Source of the DNA: Elephas maximus indicus
Lineage: Eukaryota; Chordata; Mammalia; Proboscidea; Elephantidae
Direction of reading: 5' to 3'
DNA: 64,000 nt
Assembly: GCF_024166365.1 (NCBI RefSeq)
Contig: NC_064846.1
Coordinates: 30,525,866-30,589,865, forward strand
Of the stretch, positions 47,645 through 57,894 are shown piece after piece. The number at the start of each line of letters is the position of its first letter. Position 1 is the stretch's first letter. The notes beneath the pieces are model-generated. The model was not told where the DNA came from and made no database searches. It saw only the letters and a list, made by a program, of their open reading frames with translations. The position numbers were made by a program, and so were the translations under genes.

Positions 47645-48140
47645 TTGAATGCAAGGAGTCTTCACTATTGAGAAATCTATGATTACAATGAATCACATTA
47701 ATAGGTCAAATAAGAAGACTGGCAGGCTCATGTCAATAAATTCCAGTAAATTACTTATTAAAACCTTACATCCATTTCTTATAAAAATCTTGGTCAACTC
47801 TGAGGAAATACATTCTTCCAATGGTGAGTGTGAGTGTGTGAATGTGTTGTGTTTCGAACCCCAACCAGAATCCTTTTTAATGGCACAATATTAAAAGGAT
47901 GCCTGTGAAAGCAAGTAACAAAACAAATATTCCCAAAACCAACACCAAAATTTACTATTGTTATGAAAATTCTAGCTACAGGAATTAGAAAAGTTAGCAA
48001 AATAAAAGGTATAAATATTGGAAAAGAGAAAACATATAATTATTTGCAGATTATATGACAGTAAATGAAAAAAAATTACAGAAGAGCTAACTGAACAATA
48101 AATTCAGTAAGACGTCTAGTTTTGAAATTAATATATACAA
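47645..48140 (+). mobile_element. Old L1 ORF2 fragment (reverse-transcriptase region)
   Basis: Translation includes 'NHINRSNKKTGRLMSINSSK' and a decayed segment near 48030 ('attatttgcagattatatga') at the position of the catalytic FADD box of L1 ORF2. Many stops. Short and old. Confidence 0.65.
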
Positions 48141-50397
48141 ATCAATACCTTCCTATTTTCACTTATTGACTCCTTCAGAAAATATTCAATGAATGCTTGC
48201 CATATGCCAGGCACTGTTGGAAGCGCTAGAGATACTATGGTAAACAAAGCAAGCCCATGCCCTCACGAAGTTTACAATCCATTGAGAGGCGGAGAGACAA
48301 TAAACAGATCAACTAGTAAACATATGGCATATGAGATGGTTATTTGTGATAATAAAGCCGAGTCAAAGATGTTGTTGTTGTTGTTAGGTGTCATCAAGTC
48401 AGTTCCAACTCATAATGACCCCTATGTAAAACAGAATGAAACGCTGCGCAGTCCTGCCCCGTCTTCACAATTTTTGCTGTGCTTGAGCCCGTTGTTGCAG
48501 CCACTGTGTAAATCCATCTGGTTGAGGAAGCTCTTTTCCTTGACCCTCTCCCTTACCAAACATGTTGTCCTTCTCCAGGGAACTCCTGATAATATGTCCA
48601 AATTACATGAGATGAAGTCTTCCCATCCTTGCTTCTAAGAAACATTCTGGCTGTACTTCTTTCAAGACAGATTTGTTCTTCTGGCAGTCCATGATATATT
48701 CAATATTCTTCACCAACACCATAATTCAAAGGCAGCAATTCTTCTCGGTCTTCCTTATTCATTGTCTAGCTTTCACAGGCATATGAGGCAACCGAAAATA
48801 CTGCAGCTTGGATCAGGCACACCTTAGACCTCAAGGTGACATCTTTGCTTTTTAACATTTTAAAGAGGTCTTTTGCAGCAGATTTTCCCAATGCAATGCG
48901 TCTTTTGATTTCTTGACCGCTGCTTCCGTGTTCATTGATTGTGGATCCAAATAAATGAAATCCTTGAAAACGTTAATGTTTTCTCTGTTTATCATGATGT
49001 GGCTTATTGGTACAGTTGTGAGGATTTTTTTGTTTTCTTTGTCTTGAGTTATAATCCATCAGTAAGTGCTTCAAGTCCTCTTAGCTTTCAGCAAGCAAGA
49101 TTGTGTCATCTGCATAAAGCAGGTTATTAACAAGTCTTCCTCCAGTCCTGTTGCCCCATTGTTCTTCATATAGTCCAGCTTCTCGGATTATTTGCTCATC
49201 ATACAGATTGAATAAGTGCGGTGAAAAGATACAACCCTGATGCACACCTTTCCTGATTTTAAACCACGCAGTATCCCCTTGTTCTGTTCGAATGACTGCC
49301 TCTTGGTCTATGCACGGGTTCCTCATGAGCACAGTTAAGTGTTCTCGAATTCCTATTCTTTGCAATGTTACCCAGAATTTGTTGTGATCCACAAAGTGGA
49401 ATACCTTTGAATAGTCAATAAAACACAGGTAAACATCTTTCTGGTGTTCTCTGCTTTCAGCCACGATCCATCTGACATCAGCTATGTTATCCCTCCTTCC
49501 ATGTCCTTTCCTGAATCTAGCTTGACTTTCTGGCAGCTCACGGTAGATATGTTGCTGCAACTGCTCTTTAATTATCTTCAGCAAAATCTTATTTGCATGT
49601 GATATTAATGATATTTGTGATAATTTCAGCATTCTGTTGGATCAGCTTTCCTTGGAATGAGCACAAATATGGATCTTTTCCAGTCGGTTGGCCAGGTAGC
49701 TGTCTTCTAAATTTTTCGGCATACACGAGTGAGTGAACACCTCCAGCGGTGCATCTGTTTTTTGAAACGTCTCAAGTGGTATTCCATCAATTCCTGGAGC
49801 CTTGTTTTTCACCAATGTCTTCAGTGCAGCTTGGACTTCTCCTGCAGTACCATTGGTTCTTGATTATATGCTGGCTTCTGAAATGGTTGAGCATCAACCA
49901 GTTGTTTTTGGCACAGTGGCTCCATGTATTCCTTCCATCTTCTTTTGATGCTTCCTGCATTGTTAAATATTTTGCCCATGGAATCCTTTAATATCGCAAC
50001 TGGAAGCTTGAGTTTTTTCTTAGTTCTTTCAGCTTGAGAAATGTCAAGCAACTTCTTCCCTTTTGGTTTTCTAACTCCAGGTCTTTGCACATTTCATTAT
50101 AATACTCTACTTTGTTTCCTTGAGCTGCCCTTTGAAATCTTCTGTTCAACTCTTTTATTTCCTCATTGCTTCCATTCGTTTTAGCTGCTCTACAATCAAG
50201 AGCAAGTTTCAGAGTCTCTTCTGGCATCCACTTTTAGCCTTTTCTTTCTTTTCAATGAACTTTTGCTTTTTTCATGTATGACGTCCTTGATATCATCTCA
50301 CAACTCATCTTGTCTTCAGTTATTAGTACCCACTGATTTAAATATATTCTTGATCTGGTTTCTAAATTTAGGCAGGATATACTCAAGGTTCTATTTT

Positions 50398-50465
50398 GGC
50401 TTTCCTGGTCTATAACACCACTATGAGTCGGAATCTACTCATCGGCAATGGTTTGTTTGTTTTGA
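50398..50465 (+). repeat. AfroSINE tail fragment inside the RTE
   Basis: 'actatgagtcggaatctact' followed by 'catcggcaatggtttgtttg' is the forward AfroSINE 3' end; the RTE frame resumes after it. Only about 60 bp of the SINE is present. Confidence 0.8.
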
Positions 50466-50949
50466 AGACTTGTTTTAATTTTCTTCAACTTCATCTTGAA
50501 CTTGCATGTGAACAATTCATGGTCTGTTCTGCTCTCGGCCCCTGGCCTTGTTTTGACTGATGATACTGAGTTTCTACATTGTCTCTTTCCACGTGTAGTC
50601 GATTTGATTCCTGTTTATTCCATCCAGTGAGGTCCACAGATATAGTCACCTTTTATGTGGTTGTAAAAATGTATTTACAATAAATAAACTGTTGGTCTTG
50701 CAGAATTCTATCATGTGATCTCAGGCATCGTTTCTATCACCAAGGCCATATTTTCGAACTACTGATCTTTCTTCTTTGTTTCCAACTTTCTTATTCCAAT
50801 CATCAGTAATTTTCAATGCATCTTGATTGCATGTTTGATCGATTTCAGACTGCAGAAGTTGGTAAAAACCCTTCAATTTCCTCATCTTTGGCATTAACGG
50901 TTGGTGCATAAATTTGAAAAATAGTCTTGTTGTGTGCTTTTCCTGGTCA

Positions 50950-51118
50950 CAAACCAAGACAAAACCCACTGCCGTCAAGTCGATTCAGACTCATATTGAC
51001 CCTATAAGACAGAGCAGAAATGCTCCATAGAGTTTCCAAGGAGCGCCTGGCAAATTCAAACTGCCGACCTTTTGGTTAGCAGCCGTAGCACTTAACCACT
51101 ATGCCACCAGGGTTTCCA
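50950..51118 (-). repeat. AfroSINE inside the RTE endonuclease region, reverse strand
   Basis: Full-length reverse copy: 'ccactgccgtcaagtcgatt', 'gacagagcagaaatgctcca', 'ttggttagcagccgtagcac' and 'gccaccagggtttcc'. It splits the endonuclease part of the RTE. Confidence 0.92.
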
Positions 51119-52037
51119 GTAGGCGTATGGATATTACCCTATCACTGGCAGTATTGTACTTCAGGATAGATCTTGAAGTGTTCTTTTTGATGATGAATGA
51201 GACGCCATTCATCTTCAATCCGTCATTCTGGGCGTTGTAGACAATATAATTGTCCAATCCAAAATGGCCAATACCAGTCCATTTCAGCTCACTAATGCCT
51301 GGGATAGTGATTGTTATGCATTCTATTTCATTTTTGAGGAATTTCGATTTTCCTGCATTCATATTTGGTACATTCCACTTTCCAATTATTAATGGATATT
51401 TGCAGCTATCAGACTACTATTCATAAGTTTTTCACTGGTCAGTTTTTTCAGAAATAGATTGCCAGGTCCTTCTTCCTAGTTTGTCCTAGTCTGGAAGCTG
51501 TGCTGAAACCTGTCCACCATGGGTGACCTTACTGGTATTTGGAATACTGGTGACATAGCTTCAACATCATAGGAACAGGCAAGCCACCACAGCAAGACAA
51601 ACTGACAGACAAGTGGTGGGTCAAAGAGGGTAGGGTACAGGAATTCAGGGGAGATGCAATTTTAAATAAAATCATTAGTGATTGCCTGGTTGATAACTTG
51701 ACATTTGATCCAAGACTTGAAAAAAGTGACAGAGAGTGCCGTGCAGCTGTATCAGAGAAGAGGTTTCTAGGTAGAGGGAAAAGCAACTGTAAAAGTCTGT
51801 GGTGGGACCATGCCTGGCATGTTAGAGGAGCAGAAAGGAGACCAATGTGGTTAGATCAGATTGAATTAAGAGGGAGTACTACACAATGAGGTCAGAAAAG
51901 TAAGGGGGGGCCATATTGTGTAGAGCATTATAGGCAATCAGAAGAAACTTCGATTTTACTCTGAATGATTTGAGCGTATTAAACAGATAATCTATATTTT
52001 AAAAGAAAACCTGGTTGCTGTGTAGATAGTAAGCTGT

Positions 52038-52243
52038 AGACTGTTCAAAACCAAACCAAACCCATTGCCATCGAGTCAGTTCTGACTCATAGCAACCCTA
52101 TAGGACTGAGGAGAACTGCCCTATAGGGTTTCCAAGGCTGTAATGTTTATGGAGGCAGACTGCCACATCTTGCTCTTGCGAACGGCTGGTGGATCCCAAC
52201 TGCCAACCTTTTGGTTAGCAGCTGAGCTAACCAGGGCTCTTTC
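52038..52243 (-). repeat. AfroSINE, long variant, reverse strand
   Basis: 'cattgccatcgagtcagttc', then 'gctgtaatgtttatggaggc' (the long-variant module) and 'ttggttagcagctgagctaa'. Sits inside the L2 mosaic. Confidence 0.9.
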
Positions 52244-52724
52244 TGTAGACTGTAGAGGGTAAAAGCAGAGAAAAAGGGAGATCAGTTAGTAGATTATTGC
52301 CATAATACAGATCAAATGTGATGGTGGGTATATGCAAAAATAATCAGCTTAAAAATTCAGTGGAGCTTCTGGTTCAAAATGGCAGTCATCCTCTTCTTTG
52401 GATCTTATGAGAATGACATAGAGGATATTTAAACTGAGTAACTCCATGGTTAGTGCTATAAATAAGAAAGAGTACCGTCATCAGATCAGAAATGTTGACA
52501 GTGTTCTGGAAAACAGAAAGTAAATAAGATCACTAACAGATAAAGCTGAGACATAACTGTGAGAATGCTTCTATTAGATGGAAGCCAGTCTTCACAGAAA
52601 ATTTCCCTAAAGGCTCTGAGCTATGCTTTAGCATATATCGAGAACTGGAGTGATTTTTCAAGTGGTAAGCACTGTTGTTGGAGGACTGTTCATGGATGGG
52701 CTTGGCTAGTTGGACCCCTCATCA

Positions 52725-53020
52725 GACAATGGAATACTATACATCTGTTAATATTTTGGAGGTAGTTTTTTTACGTACTGACATGGAGACGTGGTCTTTA
52801 TAATATTGTTTGGTAAAATAAGCAAATTGCACAACACATGCATATTATAATCCAATTTCTTAAAAAAGGAAGAGGAGAAGAGAAAGAAGCATACATTATA
52901 TATAAGAATACATAAAAGTGTTAACCGTGTCTCTGAGGCACGGCAAAATAATTTCTTAATATTTTATATATTTATGTAATGTTTGAACAGTCTTCACAAA
53001 ACATATATTTCTTTAGTAAA
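52725..53020 (+). mobile_element. Old L1 3' end fragment, forward strand
   Basis: Contains 'acaatggaatactatacatc', 'tactgacatggagacgtggt' and 'tggtaaaataagcaaattgc' in the order of an old L1 ORF2 end and 3'UTR. Confidence 0.65.
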
Positions 53021-53230
53021 TTGAAGGAAAAGAATGAAGACTCATGGTGAAAGACCTAGTGGAGGTGAGAGAAAAATGAAGAAGGCGTGACTGATGGTGT
53101 CAAATGCAACAAGTAGCTGAAATAGGCTAAATATGGGGAAATTTTCATTTTCTATACAATATGAAAGTCCACAAGGACCTTCACAAAAGCAATTGTAATA
53201 GTGGTTAGGTGTATTGTAATTATCCAAGAG

Positions 53231-53995
53231 AGGATAAATAATTCAGTGTTTTTCAAAACTGACCATGGAATGAACCCTTTGTTCTATTAGCATACAGAAC
53301 TTTGATTTTGTGGATTTTTTTTCTCAATACCTCAGGAAGTCATTTTTGGACAAGTTGTGTTAGAGTTACATAGACACTACCTCACAGTGTCTACAGAACA
53401 GTGACATAAATGTTCCCGGCACAGGTGTGAAACTGAAACAAGGCATTATGTACCAATTTAAAGAAACTGTGTTTTTTTTTTACTCTTTCCTGACACGTAT
53501 CTCTAGGTATTCATAGCCAGAAGCTAAGAAAATTTGAAGACCTGTAACACTAGAGATCTCAAGTTTTCTTGCATATTCATTTTTTTCCACGAAACATCTC
53601 TGGTTTTGAGCTGATTATAATTTTAGCTTGAGTCTTGACACTTAAATGTTCATTAGTTGTACCTAGTACTACGTTCCTAACTATAATCCTAGAGAGGGAA
53701 ATGTTTTAGCTGTGAAATAGACCAGGGTATCTTCTCAGTCATTGCTATAATACTCAAATTAATTCCCATCTCTGACGTTCATGACTGAAAATAGCACCAG
53801 TCCTATATGATATTAATCCAACCTCTGACAAGAATAGAACTGTTATCTTTATTAGTTACAGGAGGGCAAAGAAAAAAATAATCATTCAGAACTTTAAAAA
53901 GGCATATTGTTTCTCCAGTGACAGAGAAGAAACATAATTCACAAATTCTTCTTCTGTTCTTAGTGTTATAAATTGAACACTACCAGTACCTGGAA
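53231..53995. other. AT-rich intergenic, nothing recognised
   Basis: No gene or repeat supported. Confidence 0.4.
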
Positions 53996-54215
53996 AATGA
54001 ACCCTGGTGGTGCAAAGAGTGAAAGCTCGACTGCTGATCAAAAGGTCTGTGGTTCAAAACCATCAGCTGCTCTGCTGGAGGAAAGTCCTGGAGATTTACT
54101 CCCGTTTTTTAAAGATTACAACCTAGGAAACCCTGTGGGGCAGTTCTACTCTGCCTTACAGTGTTGCCATGAGTTGGAGTCACTCAGGGGCACAGGACAA
54201 CAACAGTACCTGAAA
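53996..54215 (+). repeat. AfroSINE, long variant
   Basis: Starts 'tgaaccctggtggtgcaaag', has 'ggtctgtggttcaaaacc', the long module ('tttaaagattacaacctagg') and ends 'gggcacaggacaacaacag'. The tail is more RTE-like (CAA-rich) than in the short copies. Confidence 0.88.
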
Positions 54216-55861
54216 GCATATCTGTTGTACGTACTTCCAATGTAAAACAGAAGATTTCTGAAATCTAGTCACTTTCACTTACAAAGGGTTAAAATCAGTG
54301 CATGAACCCTCAATTAAATATCTCAAATATGTAACATTGGGAATATAAAGCTAAACAGTGATATAATACCTATAGTACCATTTGTCTTGCTTATCATCAT
54401 GTTTTATCCAGTAATTATTCATATTATTACACAATGCCAAAATAGCTAGTTGACACAGCTATAACTAGATGATTGAGAAAGAATCATTCAAATCAATGAT
54501 TTAGACTAAGGTGGACAAAACAACCAATTGAATAACAGTGTTAGTATCCCTTCTGCCATCCATCTAGTTGTTTAGACTTTGGCAACCCAAGAATATAGTA
54601 TTGTTCTGGAAAACCAAATAACGAACATGACCTGTAGAATCTGATAAAAGACTGAGGTCATGGATGAAATAATTCCCTTTGTAATATGCAACTTCTGTAG
54701 CAAAGGAGCAGAGGCATAATAGGGCCAGAACCTTCTGCTGAAAATGGGCATTAGTTAGAGATATATATTTGACCTTCAAGATCTCAATAGAATAATAATC
54801 TTGTGTCATATCAGTATACATATGTAGTAGCCAGCCTTTCATCCTCACCCGCAAAGGAATTTTATTACTATGGCTGTTTATTGGGGTCTCTATCTTTGTG
54901 TGAGTATTCACATATATAAACACATACATCTAGACAGAGATAAACTATATTCAATGTGAGGAGCTCAAGGTAATGTCTTATTAAAATCTTGAATCTTCTT
55001 TGTTTTACTTTATAACTCTCTGTGGTTGACTCACCTAGTCTCAAAATGAAAAACACAAGTCAAAGTAATGGCAGAGCACTGCAGTCACCCACAGCATCTG
55101 TTACTGTTGTATTTTTTCCAATTTGCTGGGCTGAGTATTGAGTAATGAATGATAACTTGGCACTACCGTTCTTTGAAAATATTTAAATATTTAAAAAAAT
55201 CTCAAAACTCCTAAGCTATGTAACAATCAATCCTTCATTTTACCTAATATTATGAGTTGCTACTCAGATAATAACAATTAGTTCTCCCATTACGAATGTC
55301 AGCCATCAACATACAAACTGTAAATTGTACATTACACAATGCTGTGGGAAATCAGGTTGGGGAAATAACTACTTTTCAGACTCTGTACTGCCAATTTAAC
55401 TTCTTCTCCTAAGACCACTTCCTATATAGAGAGAGAAAAATAACTAAATTTGAGTATTTGTTCATCTCTTATTGTTAGCATGTGCCTATAGACTACATGC
55501 CCAAGAGCAAGATGATAAAATTTTGTATATCTATAAAAACTATTAAAGATCATCTAATCAAACACACTCATTTTTAAGGGTTGACACATTTTTAAGATGG
55601 TAACTTTAAATGTGATTTCTGACTTTTTTTAATTTTTAAAATACCAAAATGTGCATATAATGCAATAAAAATTCATGTTTATACTCCCTAGAACTAAACT
55701 GTTGGCCTGTCTTATATGCAAAAAAAGAAAGTAAAATTATGGATGAAATTGAAGCCCCCTTTGAAAGCTATAAATTCCATTTTCACTTCCCCATAGTCAA
55801 ACACTCGGTATCATACTTCAATGGGTATCTGTCCAGTTCAATTTTTATACTGCTGGGTATA
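54216..55861. other. AT-rich intergenic, nothing recognised
   Basis: No gene, RNA or confident repeat. A reverse ORF of 121 codons (54929-54564) lacks any family motif. 'aaaatgtgcatataatgcaa' near 55650 may be the edge of an old L1. Confidence 0.4.
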
Positions 55862-56700
55862 TTTATTTAATAAGCACTTATATTGTGTTTACCATGTACC
55901 AGGCAATTATTAATATTTTACAAAGATTTGCTTACTTAATCCTCATCGTTGTTGCTGGTAGTTGCCAGCCAGTTGACTCCAAGTCAAGGCAGCTTTATGC
56001 ATAACAGAACAAAACAGTACCTGGTACTCTGCCATCTTCATGACCATTGGATGGTTTGAGTCCATTGTGACTATTGTATCAATTCATCTAATTGAGGGTT
56101 TCCTTCATTTCTGCTAACCCTCTACTTTACTATAGTGAACAGGATGTCCTTTTCTATGGACTGGTCTTTCCTGATGATGTGTCCAAAGCAAGTGAGCCAA
56201 AGTCCCACCATGCTCCCTTCTAAGGAGCATTCTGGTTGTATTTCTTCTAAGGTTGATTTGTTTGCTCTTTTGGAAGGCCACAGTATATTCAATATTCTTC
56301 ACCAATGCCACACTTTGAATGCAACAATTCTTCTGCCTTCTTTTTTCATTATCCAACTTTCACATGCGTATGAAGCAATTGGAAAGACCATGGCTTGGAT
56401 CAAACTCACCTTAGTCATCAAAGTGATGTCTTTGCTTTTTAAAAGTTTAAAGAGGTTTTTGTAGCAGATTTGCCCAATGCAATATGTTTTTGGATTTTCT
56501 GACTGCTGCTTCTATGGGCATTGATTTTTGATTCAAGTAGAATGAAATCATTGACAATTTCCATTTTTTCTCCATTTATCAAGATGTTGTTTATTGGTCC
56601 AGTTGTGACTCACAGTAATCCTCATTTTTCGTATGACCGTTTTGCAGAGGAGCTGTTAGGTAAGTAGTTTAAGGAACACAGCTATTAAGAAGCCAAGCTG
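55862..56700 (-). repeat. MIR SINE interrupted by an RTE, reverse strand
   Basis: MIR pieces at 55862-55946 ('ttaataagcacttatattgt', 'taccatgtaccaggcaatta') and 56616-56700 ('taatcctcatttttcgtatg', 'ggaacacagctattaagaag') join once the RTE between them is removed. Confidence 0.75.
55947..56615 (-). mobile_element. RTE 3' fragment with exact 10-bp target-site duplication
   Basis: Flanked by 'taatcctcat' at 55937-55946 and 56616-56625. Reverse-strand translation shows 'ALVKNIEYTVAFQKSKQ'-type sequence in the wrong frame of the RTE C-terminus, and the 3' tail sits at 55947. About 670 bp, 5'-truncated, in a MIR. Confidence 0.93.
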
Positions 56701-57890
56701 CATCCAGAGTCACTTCATACATACATATGTTTCTATCTACAGTATATAGAATCAATTTTATTAATTATATGTGCTTTACAAAATGTATGTAAATGATATC
56801 ATACTGAACTGATTCAGCAATTTGCTCTTTCTTTACTCAACATTCAGTATTTGGGATATACTCATGATGGGATATACTCATGATGATTCCTTTTAACCAT
56901 TGGATTTTCTATTATATGAATATAACTAAGTTGGTGTGGTCTATCAATGGACAATTAGGTTCTTTCCAAATAGGCTATATTTCAAGCAATGTTTCTGTAT
57001 ACATTTTTTTTTGTAGTGCATACATGATAACTTTGCTAAATTTTTAAATGTAAAAGTGAGCTTGCTGGGTATAGACTGTGAGCATTTTCAATTTTCTGCA
57101 TGCTGCCTAAAAATGTACTCCAAGCTTGCTGTGTTAAGCAGAATTCCAAGATGACCCCAAGATCCCTGCTCCCTGGTGTCCACACACCTTCTTCCAGTAA
57201 TTCAAACACTAATCTAAGTGACACTGTTCAGTAATTTTGAAGATGTAATTAACATCTCAGATCAGTTGATTTGGACATAAGGAAGTTATCTGTGGTGGGC
57301 TCGACCTAATAAGTGAGCTCTTAAAAGGGATTGGGCTCTTCCTGAAGAGAAAGATTTGAAGCACAAGAGGGATTTGACACAAGAGAGTTTCTCTGTTGCT
57401 GGATTTGAAGATGGAGGGGAGACTTGACTAGGACCTGAGGGTGGCCTCTGGGAGCTGACAGGGACTCCTGGCTGACAGACTGCAAGGGAATAGGAACCTC
57501 AGTCCTGAGACTTCAAGGAAATAAATTCTTCAAACAACATGAACATGTTTAGATAATGTATTCTTCCCCAGAGCCTCCAGATTGGAACACAGCAGGCCAA
57601 GATCTTGATTTCACACTTGTTAATATTCTGAGCAGAGAACCTAGACATGTCATGCCTGGACTTGGGACCTATAGAACTAAAAGCTTAAAACTATGGGTAT
57701 TATTTTAAGCTGCTAAGTTTGTGGTAATTTGATAGGCAGCAACAGAAAACAAACACTAGCTGTGCTATTTTTGCTCCCAGCAGCAGTACACAATATTTGA
57801 TTCCCCTTTTCTCATATATTCACCAACACTTGATGTTATTGCACATTTCAATTTTTGCCATTTTAATGCATAAAAGATGGTCCGTTATTA
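56700..57890 (-). mobile_element. Old L1 fragment, reverse strand, split by an LTR
   Basis: L1-like pieces at 56700-57129 ('aatgatatcatactgaactg', 'ccattggattttctattata', 'gagcttgctgggtatagact') and 57756-57890 ('cagcagcagtacacaatatt', 'tgccattttaatgcataaaa') belong to the reverse-strand 3' region of an ancient L1. The LTR at 57130-57755 separates them. Confidence 0.65.
57130..57755 (+). mobile_element. Solo LTR, MaLR/MLT-like, forward strand
   Basis: Runs from 'tgtgttaagcagaattcc' to 'aacagaaaacaaaca' (TG...CA), 626 bp, flanked by 'cttgc' (57125-57129) and 'ctagc' (57756-57760), a 4/5 match to a 5-bp duplication. Typical MaLR segments are 'agatgaccccaagatccctg', 'gcctccagattggaacacag' and, at the end, 'gctgctaagtttgtggtaat'. 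No internal retroviral genes. Confidence 0.82.
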
Positions 57891-57894
57891 TATG

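Larger units (their letters stand above)
48372..51619 (-). mobile_element. RTE/BovB-like LINE, essentially full length, reverse strand, with target-site duplication
   Basis: A 3.25 kb element flanked by 'gtcaaagatg' (48362-48371) and 'gtcaaagagg' (51620-51629), inside an L2. Reverse-strand order: 5' leader (51619-51365); endonuclease, with 'MNAGKSKFLKNEIECI', 'ISELKWTGIGHFG' (51362-51119) and 'ITDDWNKKVGNKEERSV' (about 50800); linker 'LALDCRAAKTNGSNEE' (50227); reverse transcriptase (49632-49081) with 'CFIDYSKVFHFVDHNKF', 'RKGVHQGCIFSPHLFNLY' and 'LLYADDTILLAES'; C-terminal region; and a (GTT)n tail at 48372. The conserved motif-A 'KAFD' reads 'KVFH', so the transcriptase is inactive. The endonuclease part is interrupted by an AfroSINE. 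Frameshifts separate the pieces. Dead, but the best template for the family here. Confidence 0.93.
48145..53230 (+). repeat. LINE-2 mosaic split by RTE, AfroSINE and L1 insertions
   Basis: L2 pieces lie at 48145-48371 ('gccatatgccaggcactgtt', 'acaatccattgagaggcgga'), 51620-52037 ('cgtgcagctgtatcagagaa', 'ggcatgttagaggagcagaa', 'agagcattataggcaatcag'), about 52245-52370 and about 53040-53230 ('tgtcaaatgcaacaagtagc'). They are in L2 order on the same strand, so one old L2 was interrupted by an RTE (48372-51619), an AfroSINE (52038-52243) and an L1 3' piece (52725-53020). 52370-52725 is unassigned. Confidence 0.7.

Noticed and set aside
54564..54929. 121-codon reverse ORF
   Set aside because: No motif or conservation signal; typical chance ORF in AT-rich DNA.
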